Source of the DNA: an uncultured Lachnospiraceae bacterium
GTDB lineage: Bacteria > Bacillota > Clostridia > Lachnospirales > Lachnospiraceae
Assembly (NCBI GenBank): GCA_947630855.1
Contig: CANRJF010000017.1
Coordinates: forward strand, 1-39,793
Reading direction: 5' to 3'
Length of the DNA: 39,793 bases
This document shows positions 30,927-38,941 of this stretch, one piece after another (positions within the stretch are counted from its first letter, which is position 1; every line of letters begins with the position of its first letter). The notes under the pieces are model-generated. The model saw only the letters and a program-made list of their open reading frames with translations, searched no databases and was not told where the DNA came from. Both the position numbers and the translations under genes were made by a program.

Positions 30927-31921
30927 ATGAAGACGAAGAATAGGAATATTGTTAAGAGAATAGCAGGGATGGCAGGGATTCCCCTGGTGACGCTTCTTAT
31001 CATGTATATGCTTTGCGCTGCGCAGGGTGTGAAATTATTTGAAACAGAAGCAAACTGGATTTTGTTTTTCAGGGCGGCAGCGTCTGTAATGCTTACTACT
31101 TTTGCGCTGTCTTTAAACTTAAACAGTGGGAGATTTGATTTTTCCATCGGTTCGGTAGCGCTGCTGTCATCAGTGATTAGTGCATCCATATGTACTGCAA
31201 TGGGACTTCCCACCGGGATAATGCTGGTAATTTCCATTGTATCCGGTGCGCTTCTTGGAATGATATCCGGTGCGGTTTATGTGATCGTAAAGCTGCCTCC
31301 TATCATTGTATCTCTCGGTGTGGCTCTATTTTATGAAGGCCTTGCATTTGCAGTTACGAAGGGTTACGGAGTGTCATTTGTGGCAAACGGAGAGCTGACC
31401 AGTTTTCCCAGTGTTATAAATTATGTACTTGTAATTGTATTTGGTTTATTGATTTTTATTTTTATCTTTGATTATACCCAGTTTGGTTATGATTATAAGG
31501 CATTAGTATCAGGGCAGAAGGTGGCTGTTAATACAGGTATTAAGGAAATTCCCAATGCGGTAGGATGTTATACCATAGCCGGAGCGTTGATGGGAATGGT
31601 AGGATTTATCAGTGCAACCAATACAGGAACGTACAGATGGCACTTAATTTTGGCTCCATCGGAACGATGTTTACCGCTTTTCTGCCAATGTTTATCGGAG
31701 GATTTATAGGAAGATTCTGCAATGAAAAAATAGGATATCTGTTAGGTGCAGTTACCACAGCATTTATCTCCCTGATGTATGCACGTTTAAATGTAGACGC
31801 TTCCATACAGCAGATTGTAACAGCATTGATTTTAGTAGGATTTTTAATTTATCTGAACAATGAAAATAAGGTGCTTGAGCTTGTGATGCTGAAGAAATAT
31901 CTAAAAAAGAAGACAGAATGA
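30927..31921 (+). pseudogene. Second sugar ABC transporter permease, broken by a one-base frameshift
   Basis: Two overlapping frames together make one RbsC-like permease of about 331 aa. The first frame runs from 30927 through the conserved LNLNSGRFDFSIGSVALLSS to FISATNTGT and then into an unrelated tail, stopping at 31709. The second supplies VQMALNFGSIGTMFTAFLPM, GGFIGRF and the C-terminal helices to 31921. The join is near 31631, where AACGTACAG would need one more base (for example AACGGTACAG) to stay in frame. There is no slippery heptamer, so programmed frameshifting is unlikely. Either a recent mutation or a sequencing error. If real, the transporter loses its last third of this subunit. 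Confidence 0.85.
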
Positions 31922-31938
31922 GATTCGCGGAGGATGAG

Positions 31939-32595
31939 ATGAAATATCAGGCAGTTATTTTTGATTTGGACGGGGTAATTTGTTTTACGGACCAATATCA
32001 TTATATGGCATGGAAAATGATAGCAGATGAATTGGGAATATATTTTGACGAGAAAATCAACAACCGCTTAAGAGGGGTCAGCCGCATGGAAAGTCTTGAA
32101 ATTATCCTGGAAAGATATGATAAAGTACTTTCCCAGGAGGAAAAGCTGGCACTTGCAGAAAAAAAGAATAAGATTTATGTGGAACTGCTTGGAGAAATGA
32201 ACAAAGAAGATTTGCCTGGGGAGGTAAAGGAAACTTTAGACCGGCTTCGGGCAGAAGGAATACAGCTTGCAATTGGTTCTTCAAGTAAAAATGCAAAATT
32301 TATATTGGAGAGATTAGGACTTGACCATTATTTTGATGCGGTCAGTGACGGCACAAATATTTCAAAGTCAAAGCCGGACCCGGAGGTGTTTTTAAAGGCG
32401 GCGGAGTTTTTACATAAAAACCCCAGGGAGTGTCTTGTGGTGGAAGATGCGAAGGCGGGAATCATGGCAGCCAGGGCAGGAGGCTTTGACAGTGCAGGGT
32501 TAGGAGAAGCAGCCATCTGCGGGGAAGCGACTTATGGGATGGATTCTTTTGGCGACCTGCTGAAAATTGTGAATGAGAATCAGTCAGGGATGTAA
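31939..32595 (+). CDS. pgmB: Beta-phosphoglucomutase (HAD superfamily)
   Basis: A 218-aa HAD enzyme with the nucleophile motif FDLDGVICFTDQYHYMAWK, the PgmB-specific cap motif LRGVSRMESLEIIL, motif II GSSSKNAKFILERLGL, motif III lysine in SKSKPDPEVF, and motif IV VVEDAKAGIMAARAGG. These distinguish beta-PGM from generic HAD phosphatases. It interconverts beta-glucose 1-phosphate and glucose 6-phosphate. I start at ATG 31939 (GCGGAGGATGAG just upstream); an ATG at 31918 overlaps the permease stop. beta-PGM normally serves a phosphorylase yielding beta-glucose 1-phosphate, but no GH65-type gene is here. Confidence 0.88.
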   Translation: MKYQAVIFDLDGVICFTDQYHYMAWKMIADELGIYFDEKINNRLRGVSRMESLEIILERYDKVLSQEEKLALAEKKNKIYVELLGEMNKEDLPGEVKETLDRLRAEGIQLAIGSSSKNAKFILERLGLDHYFDAVSDGTNISKSKPDPEVFLKAAEFLHKNPRECLVVEDAKAGIMAARAGGFDSAGLGEAAICGEATYGMDSFGDLLKIVNENQSGM

Positions 32596-32641
32596 GTCTT
32601 TGACTGATTTTTAAAATAAAGGAAAGGCATGGAAAGAAACA

Positions 32642-34324
32642 ATGAACTTAAAAAATAAACCTTTTTGTTTAGATGATGTGGATATTGCCTGGGTGGATAA
32701 AACTTTGGAAAAAATGACCCTGGAAGAAAAAATAGGACAGCTTTTCTGTCCCATCGGTTATTCAACGGAGCCGGAATATTTGAATATGCTGTTAGGATTT
32801 CATATAGGAGGACTGTTTTTCAGGGATGGTGTGGGAGAAGAGATGAGAAGAACCTTTGCTTATGCACAGGAACATTCACGGATTCCACTGCTGATTCCTT
32901 CCAATCTGGAAGCCGGAGGGGATGGCGCGGCAACGGATGGGACTCCTTATGGAAAGCAGATGGCATGTGCGGCGGCGGGTGATAAGAAATATGCCTACCG
33001 TCTCGGAAAGATTGCCTGTACGGAAGCAGCCGCACTTGGCATCAACTGGGCTTTTGCACCGGTTGTTGATATCGACAGGAACTATCATAATCCTATTACA
33101 AATGTGAGAACTTACGGGGATAATCCGGATACGGTTTATGAATACGCAGGAGAATACATGCGTGCAGCCAGTGAATGCAATGTAGCGGTATCCATCAAGC
33201 ATTTCCCGGGAGACGGGGTGGACGAGAGAGACCAGCATCTGCTGACATCCGTAAACAGTTTGTCCATGGAAGAATGGGACAATACCTATGGAAGTGTCTA
33301 TAAAAGACTGATTGAGGACGGAGCGCTAACGGTGATGGCAGGGCATATTGCCATGCCTGCTTATCAGGAGCATTTTAATCCCAAAACGAAAAATACCATT
33401 ATTCCGGCTTCTTTATCCAGAGAACTTTTAAATAATCTGCTGCGGGAAAAACTGGGCTTTAATGGGCTGGTGGTTACGGATGCAACCCCTATGGTGGGAT
33501 TTTGCGCTGCCATGGAGAGGGAAAAGTCTATTCCTTTGGCAATTGAAAACGGATGTGATATGATATTGTTTAATAAAGATCTTGCAGAAGATTACCGGTT
33601 TATGATGGAAGGATATAAGAATGGAATTTTATCGGAAAAGCGTCTTTTGGAAGCCAATCGCAGAATCCTGGCATTAAAAGCCTCATTGAAGCTTCACGAA
33701 AAGAGTATACGCGGCGATTTGGTTCCGGCACAGGAGCATCTTTCCGTATTAAAAGACAGGCAGCACATAGAATGGGCAAGGGAACTGGCAGATGCGTCTA
33801 TTACTCTGGTTAAGGACACACAGCATCTGCTTCCGGTCAGCGCCGAAAAGTATCCCAGGGTATTGCTGGAAATACTTGGGGATTTTCCTTCCAATGACAG
33901 GGTGATTGAACAGGCAAAGAGGGAACTTGAAAAAAGAAGATTTCAGGTGTCGGTATATGAAAAAGAAAATTTTGATATGGGTGTAGACAATGTAGGGGAT
34001 TTTAAGAAAAAGTATGATCTGGTCATTTACATTGGAAACGTGGAAAATGCAAGTAATAAAACTACCAACAGATTGAACTGGTATACCTTTTGGGGGCAGG
34101 GAAACAATGTACCCTGGTTTGCAAAGGAGGTTCCGGTGTTGTTTATCAGCGTAGCCAATCCTTATCATCTGCTGGATGTGCCCATGGTAAAAACGTATAT
34201 TAACTGCTATTCTAATAATGAGTATGTATTGGAGGCAGCAGTGGCGAAAATAACGGGAGAAAGTCCGTTTAAAGGAAAAAGTCCCATAGATCCGTTTTGC
34301 GGGAGGGCAGAACTTGCATATTAG
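32642..34324 (+). CDS. GH3 family glycoside hydrolase or phosphorylase with NagZ-type Asp-His dyad
   Basis: A 560-aa cytoplasmic GH3 enzyme (no signal peptide). The TIM-barrel domain spans residues ~20-350 and contains KHFPGDG (186-192), then D197-x-H199 at exactly the spacing of the NagZ Asp-His acid/base dyad, and the nucleophile D280 in GLVVTDATPM. A shorter C-terminal alpha-beta domain follows (DASITLVKD ... SPIDPFCG). Classical GH3 beta-glucosidases instead take a glutamate acid from the C-terminal domain. Dyad enzymes include beta-N-acetylglucosaminidases and at least one phosphorylase (Nag3 of Cellulomonas fimi). With pgmB next to it, a beta-glucoside role is plausible; the substrate is not determined. 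Confidence 0.88.
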   Translation: MNLKNKPFCLDDVDIAWVDKTLEKMTLEEKIGQLFCPIGYSTEPEYLNMLLGFHIGGLFFRDGVGEEMRRTFAYAQEHSRIPLLIPSNLEAGGDGAATDGTPYGKQMACAAAGDKKYAYRLGKIACTEAAALGINWAFAPVVDIDRNYHNPITNVRTYGDNPDTVYEYAGEYMRAASECNVAVSIKHFPGDGVDERDQHLLTSVNSLSMEEWDNTYGSVYKRLIEDGALTVMAGHIAMPAYQEHFNPKTKNTIIPASLSRELLNNLLREKLGFNGLVVTDATPMVGFCAAMEREKSIPLAIENGCDMILFNKDLAEDYRFMMEGYKNGILSEKRLLEANRRILALKASLKLHEKSIRGDLVPAQEHLSVLKDRQHIEWARELADASITLVKDTQHLLPVSAEKYPRVLLEILGDFPSNDRVIEQAKRELEKRRFQVSVYEKENFDMGVDNVGDFKKKYDLVIYIGNVENASNKTTNRLNWYTFWGQGNNVPWFAKEVPVLFISVANPYHLLDVPMVKTYINCYSNNEYVLEAAVAKITGESPFKGKSPIDPFCGRAELAY

Positions 34325-34340
34325 ATGAAAAGGAGCAGCT

Positions 34341-36893
34341 ATGAGAATTGTGCATTTGAGAGTCAACCATCTGGAAAATCCGCTGGGATATGACTTCCCA
34401 TATCTGACTTTATCGTGGAGAGTGATTGAAGCGGAAGAATGCATTTCCCAACAGGTACAGGTGGTTATTTCGGAAAAGGAAGATATGAGTGATCCTGTCT
34501 ATGACAGCGGTATCCTAAATGGTTTTCATCAATGTCAGCTTGAAGTCGAATTTAAGATAAAGCCGAGAACACGATATTTTTGGAAAGTGTCAGTGAGAAG
34601 CCAGGCCGGGGAGTGGGCAGAAAGCCAGACCGCATGGTTTGAGACTGCAAAGTGCGGGGAGGCATGGGAGGCTCACTTTATCGGAACAAAAGAGGATAAG
34701 CAGATCATGCCGGTTTTATATCGGGACTTTGTGGTTAATACCCGTTTGAAAAAGGCCAGATTGTACATTTTTGGAGCCGGACTTTATGAAGTGGAGGTGA
34801 ATGGAAAGAAGGCAGGGGATGAATATCTTCTGCCCGGCTATCATTCCTATGATTTACGGATGGAGTATCAGACGTTTGATATTACAGAACTGTTAAAGGA
34901 AGGGAGTAACCGTATCTGTATTCTTTTGGGCGAGGGATGGTATAAGGGAAGGTTTGGTTTCGATGATGTATATTATGACCTTTACGGAGACCAGAAGAAG
35001 TGTATCGCGGAAATTTTTCTGGAAGACATGTACGGTAAAACAGAAAAAATATGCACAGATGAAAATTGGAAGGCATATACAAGCTGTGTAGGCGAAAATG
35101 GAATTTATGACGGAGAATATCAGGATGACAGGGTGAAAGCAGCCCCCCTTCCAACCGCAGTATTAAAGGATGACACGTCGCTTTTAACGGCAAGAACAAA
35201 TCCACCTATTCGTAAGGTGGAGGATTTTCTTCCATTATCGGAAAGAAATCATAAGGACGGATATCTGCTGTTGGACTTTGGGGAGAGTATTACCGGATGG
35301 GTGGAATTTACCGGGAAACTGGAAGAAGGACAAAAAATCAGCCTTCAATATGGGGAAGTATTGCAGAACCAGAATTTTTACAGGGAAAATTTAAGGACTG
35401 CAAAGGCAGAATTTATATATATTTCTGACGGAAATGAAAAAACAGTGCGCCCCCACTTTACCTATTATGGTTTTCGTTATGTAAAAGTGGAAGGGCTTAA
35501 GGAAATGCAGAAACTTTCTTTTAAGGCGTACAGGCTGATGTTTGATATAGAAGAAACCGGAAAGATTGAAACTTCAAATGAAAAGGTAAATAAGCTGTTT
35601 GCCAATACAGTTCGTTCCCAAAAATGCAATTTTCTGGATATTCCCACGGACTGTCCCCAGAGGGATGAGCGTATGGGATGGACTGGAGATGTGAATATAT
35701 TTGCCAATACCGCATGTTTTCATATGGACAGCAGTGGGTTTTTCAGGCATTATACAAAATCTTTATATGAGGAGCAAAAGCTGTTAAAAGGAGCCGTTCC
35801 TTTTTTTGTACCAAGACCAAAAGTGCCGGTAAAAGAAAATACCAATCCTTTTTATCTGGACGCAGGAGCCTGTATCTGGGGAGATGTGGCAACAGGCCTG
35901 CCCTGGACACTGTACCAGTATTATGGGGATAAAGCATTGCTTAGAGAGCAGTATCCGATGATGAAGATGTGGGTAGAGTATATCCGAAGCAGGGTAAAAG
36001 AAAATGAAATCCCCAACCTGTGGCAAAATGACAGACATCTGGGAGACTGGCTGGCGCTGGACAATGGAAATATTCATAATCCTATTGGCATGACCGATTC
36101 CGGTTTTCTTGCATCCGCCTGTTATTATCAGTCGGCGCTTACGGTGGCTAAGGCGGGGGCAGCGCTTGCCCTTGAGGAGGAAAAGGTTTACAGAAAACTG
36201 GCAGAGCAGGTTAAGCAGGCTTTCCTGGCATATTATTTTACGGAAGAGGGCAGGCTGAATACGATAGTAACACAAACGGCATGTGCATTTTTATTATACA
36301 TAGGGCTGTATCCAAAAAACAGTAAAGCATATCTGACAGAGGAGTTAAAGAGGCTGATTGCAGAAAACAAGGGACATCTGAATACCGGTTTTATCGGAAC
36401 GCCGGTTTTATGTCCCGCACTGTCGGAAAACGGATGCAATACGCTGGCATATGACATTCTTTTAAATGAAACATATCCAGGCTGGCTTTATGAGGTAAAT
36501 CTTGGGGCTACTACGGTGTGGGAACGGTGGAATTCCCTGGATGAAAACGGAATCATCAGCGGAACAGGTATGAACAGCCTTAACCATTACGCATATGGAA
36601 GCATTGCGGACTGGATGTATCGTTATATGTGCGGGTTCATGCCTGCCATGGGAGAACAGATAAAAATGATTATAAAACCAATGCCGGATAAGAGGTTTTC
36701 TTTTGTAAAAGGAAGTTTTGAATCGGTTTTCGGAACCTATGTAAGTGAGTGGACTTATGAGGAAAAAGAAGGATTCCGGTATAGAATCGTAATTCCTTTT
36801 AATGCAAATGCAAAAGTGATTTTTCCAAATGGCAAAAGCTGCCTGCTGGGAATGGGCACTTACCGGTTTGATCAAAATGGAGATTACGCATGA
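34341..36893 (+). CDS. GH78 alpha-L-rhamnosidase
   Basis: An 850-aa enzyme with the GH78 domain order: N-terminal Fn3-like domain (to about 105), the beta-sandwich domain (about 110-285, YEVEVNGKKAGDEYLLPGY), a second sandwich domain, then the (alpha/alpha)6 barrel with the catalytic-region signature DCPQRDERMGWTGD (437-450) and the downstream GATTVWERWNS and LNHYAYGSIADWMY. No signal peptide, so it acts on imported or permeating substrates. It releases terminal alpha-L-rhamnose, as from rutinosides or neohesperidosides. It overlaps the next gene by 4 bp. Confidence 0.95.
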   Translation: MRIVHLRVNHLENPLGYDFPYLTLSWRVIEAEECISQQVQVVISEKEDMSDPVYDSGILNGFHQCQLEVEFKIKPRTRYFWKVSVRSQAGEWAESQTAWFETAKCGEAWEAHFIGTKEDKQIMPVLYRDFVVNTRLKKARLYIFGAGLYEVEVNGKKAGDEYLLPGYHSYDLRMEYQTFDITELLKEGSNRICILLGEGWYKGRFGFDDVYYDLYGDQKKCIAEIFLEDMYGKTEKICTDENWKAYTSCVGENGIYDGEYQDDRVKAAPLPTAVLKDDTSLLTARTNPPIRKVEDFLPLSERNHKDGYLLLDFGESITGWVEFTGKLEEGQKISLQYGEVLQNQNFYRENLRTAKAEFIYISDGNEKTVRPHFTYYGFRYVKVEGLKEMQKLSFKAYRLMFDIEETGKIETSNEKVNKLFANTVRSQKCNFLDIPTDCPQRDERMGWTGDVNIFANTACFHMDSSGFFRHYTKSLYEEQKLLKGAVPFFVPRPKVPVKENTNPFYLDAGACIWGDVATGLPWTLYQYYGDKALLREQYPMMKMWVEYIRSRVKENEIPNLWQNDRHLGDWLALDNGNIHNPIGMTDSGFLASACYYQSALTVAKAGAALALEEEKVYRKLAEQVKQAFLAYYFTEEGRLNTIVTQTACAFLLYIGLYPKNSKAYLTEELKRLIAENKGHLNTGFIGTPVLCPALSENGCNTLAYDILLNETYPGWLYEVNLGATTVWERWNSLDENGIISGTGMNSLNHYAYGSIADWMYRYMCGFMPAMGEQIKMIIKPMPDKRFSFVKGSFESVFGTYVSEWTYEEKEGFRYRIVIPFNANAKVIFPNGKSCLLGMGTYRFDQNGDYA

Positions 36894-38752
36894 AAATAGC
36901 TGTACTTATTGGAGGCATTGCATATGAAATCCAAAAGCGGCTTTTGGAAGGGATTATGAAGTATGCAAGGATAAAACAAATCAGTATTCACGTATTTACC
37001 TGTAACGGTGATCTTTATAAGCAATCGGAATTTGGAATGGGAGAATTTCAGATTTACCATCTGCCGGATTTAACCCGATATGACGGTATTATATTTGCCC
37101 GCGACACTATCCAGAGTGAACAGTATGCGGATGAAATTACGCAGAGAATAAGGCAATCGGGAAAGCCTGTGGTCAGCATTGAAAACCATATACAGGGGAT
37201 GCCGGTATTCTATGTTGATAACAGGGAAGCTATGAGAGAGATAACGGCACATCTTATAGAAGTCCATGGGGTAAAGGAGTTTTGCTATTTGTCAGGACCA
37301 AAGGAGAATCCGGAAAGTGCAGAAAGACTGAAAGGGTTTCTGGAAGCATTGGGCGGGCATGGATTGCTGTTAGGGGAAGAAGCCGTTTATTATGGTAATT
37401 ACTGGATTGACAGCGGAAGAAGGTTTGTAAATGAACTAAAGAAATCAGGGAAAAATCTTCCGCAGGCAATTGTCTGTGCAAATGATGATATGGCATTGGG
37501 TGTTTATATGGAGCTGATGAAATATGGTATACAGGTTGGAAAAGATATTTTTCTTACCGGATTTGACCATGCCACCAATGGGGCTCATTTGATTCCTGCA
37601 ATTACCACGGTGGAAAAACCTCAGATGCAGATTGGTTATGAGGCATGCAAAAGCCTTGTAGAAACAAAAAAGATAAATAACCGGAAATTTAAGGTGAAAT
37701 GCTGTTTCAGGGGAAGCTGTGGGTGCAGGGAATACAGAAAACGAAATATTGCAGAAATACAGTTATGGAACGCAGAGCAGAAACTGGAAATGATTTCTAT
37801 GGCAGAGATTAATAAAAATATGGCGTTGGAGTTGAATGGCTGTGATAATTTAAGTGATTTCTGTGAGGAATTGAAATCGTATATTGCGCAGATGGATTTT
37901 ACCTTTGTGTATCTGTGTCTTTGTGAGGAAGAGACAGCAGGGGATAAAGCAGAGTATAATTATCACATAAGAGAAAATTACAGTAAAAGAGTATTTATAC
38001 CTGTTGCCTATGAAAAGGGAAGGTTTACCTCGTATTCTTTTTTTGAAAGCAATGAGTTTTTACCGGCGGAATGCAGAGAGAAAACAGAGGGTGAAGTATG
38101 CATTGCGGCACCTTTGCATTTTAGAAGAAACTGCCTGGGATACCTGGTAATGTGCAAAAACAGCCTGCCTTTTAACAATATACAGTTTCAAAACTGGATT
38201 ATGAATATTTCAAATGCATTAGAAAATATCCGTAAGCAGGGAGAATTGAAGAGGCTGGTAAAAAAACTCAATCGGGTCTGGATGCTGGATAATCTTACGC
38301 AGGTTTACAACCGGGCGGGATTTTTTCACTTTGCGGGGAAAATGCTGGAAGAATGCAGGCAGAAAAATATACCAATCGGAGTGTTATTTCTGGACATTAA
38401 TAAGCTTAAATTTGTGAATGATAATTACGGGCATGAGGAGGGGGACTTTTATATTAAAGCTGTTGCCGGAAATTTGAAGGCCTTAATAGAAAAAGAGCAG
38501 ATTCTTATGAGATACGGAGGGGATGAATTTGTAGTTTTGGGAAAATGCATAAAGGGTGATGAATTTTCATCATTGATCAAAATGCTGAACCCAAGGCTGG
38601 AAGAGTGCAGGCAGAAAAATGGAAAAGACTATGAAATGAGTGTGAGTATAGGATTCCAATCAGTTTCAATTACACAGGAGTTTAAGCTTGACCAGCTTAT
38701 CGAACAGGCCGACAGGGAAATGTACAAAATGAAAAAGGGAAAGCCAGTGTAG
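36890..38752 (+). CDS. LacI-type sugar-binding domain fused to GGDEF diguanylate cyclase
   Basis: A 620-aa soluble protein. Residues 1-270 are a LacI/periplasmic-binding-like sensor (KIAVLIGGIAYEIQ; AIVCANDDMALGVYMEL; FLTGFDH) without the DNA-binding helix-turn-helix. A cysteine-rich link FRGSCGCREY (273-282) leads to a helical and GAF-like middle part (285-450), then a GGDEF domain: LDNLTQVYNRAGF, metal aspartates in FLDINKLKFVND, and an intact catalytic RYGGDEFVVLG (541-551). No RxxD product-inhibition site is seen five residues before GGDEF. It probably makes c-di-GMP in response to a sugar. It starts in an ATGA overlap with the rhamnosidase gene. Similar fusions are known from genomes, but their signals are undefined. 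Confidence 0.9.
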   Translation: MKIAVLIGGIAYEIQKRLLEGIMKYARIKQISIHVFTCNGDLYKQSEFGMGEFQIYHLPDLTRYDGIIFARDTIQSEQYADEITQRIRQSGKPVVSIENHIQGMPVFYVDNREAMREITAHLIEVHGVKEFCYLSGPKENPESAERLKGFLEALGGHGLLLGEEAVYYGNYWIDSGRRFVNELKKSGKNLPQAIVCANDDMALGVYMELMKYGIQVGKDIFLTGFDHATNGAHLIPAITTVEKPQMQIGYEACKSLVETKKINNRKFKVKCCFRGSCGCREYRKRNIAEIQLWNAEQKLEMISMAEINKNMALELNGCDNLSDFCEELKSYIAQMDFTFVYLCLCEEETAGDKAEYNYHIRENYSKRVFIPVAYEKGRFTSYSFFESNEFLPAECREKTEGEVCIAAPLHFRRNCLGYLVMCKNSLPFNNIQFQNWIMNISNALENIRKQGELKRLVKKLNRVWMLDNLTQVYNRAGFFHFAGKMLEECRQKNIPIGVLFLDINKLKFVNDNYGHEEGDFYIKAVAGNLKALIEKEQILMRYGGDEFVVLGKCIKGDEFSSLIKMLNPRLEECRQKNGKDYEMSVSIGFQSVSITQEFKLDQLIEQADREMYKMKKGKPV

Positions 38753-38872
38753 GGATATCATCTGGCAGATGTGTATGCTCTGGAGTAAATTCCTGGTCAA
38801 ATATATTGGATGTGTACAATATAGTATAGATTTTTGTAGACACCGTTCGACAGAATATGATAAAGTGATTCT

Positions 38873-38938
38873 ATGAAGACGGTTATAAGAAACATAAAGG
38901 CAAAATCAGATGAAACGAAATTCAATGAGGGAGAATAA
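38873..38938 (+). CDS. Possible 21-aa leader frame before the TPR gene
   Basis: MKTVIRNIKAKSDETKFNEG plus E, ending 3 bp before the next ATG. The next gene's ribosome site is within its last codons, which would couple translation. Ribosome site for this frame is poor, so support is weak. Confidence 0.2.
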   Translation: MKTVIRNIKAKSDETKFNEGE

Positions 38939-38941
38939 ACG

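Noticed and set aside
31615-31650. Programmed ribosomal frameshifting in the second permease
   Set aside because: No slippery heptamer, no stimulatory hairpin seen, and permeases of this family need no such mechanism; a one-base loss explains it.
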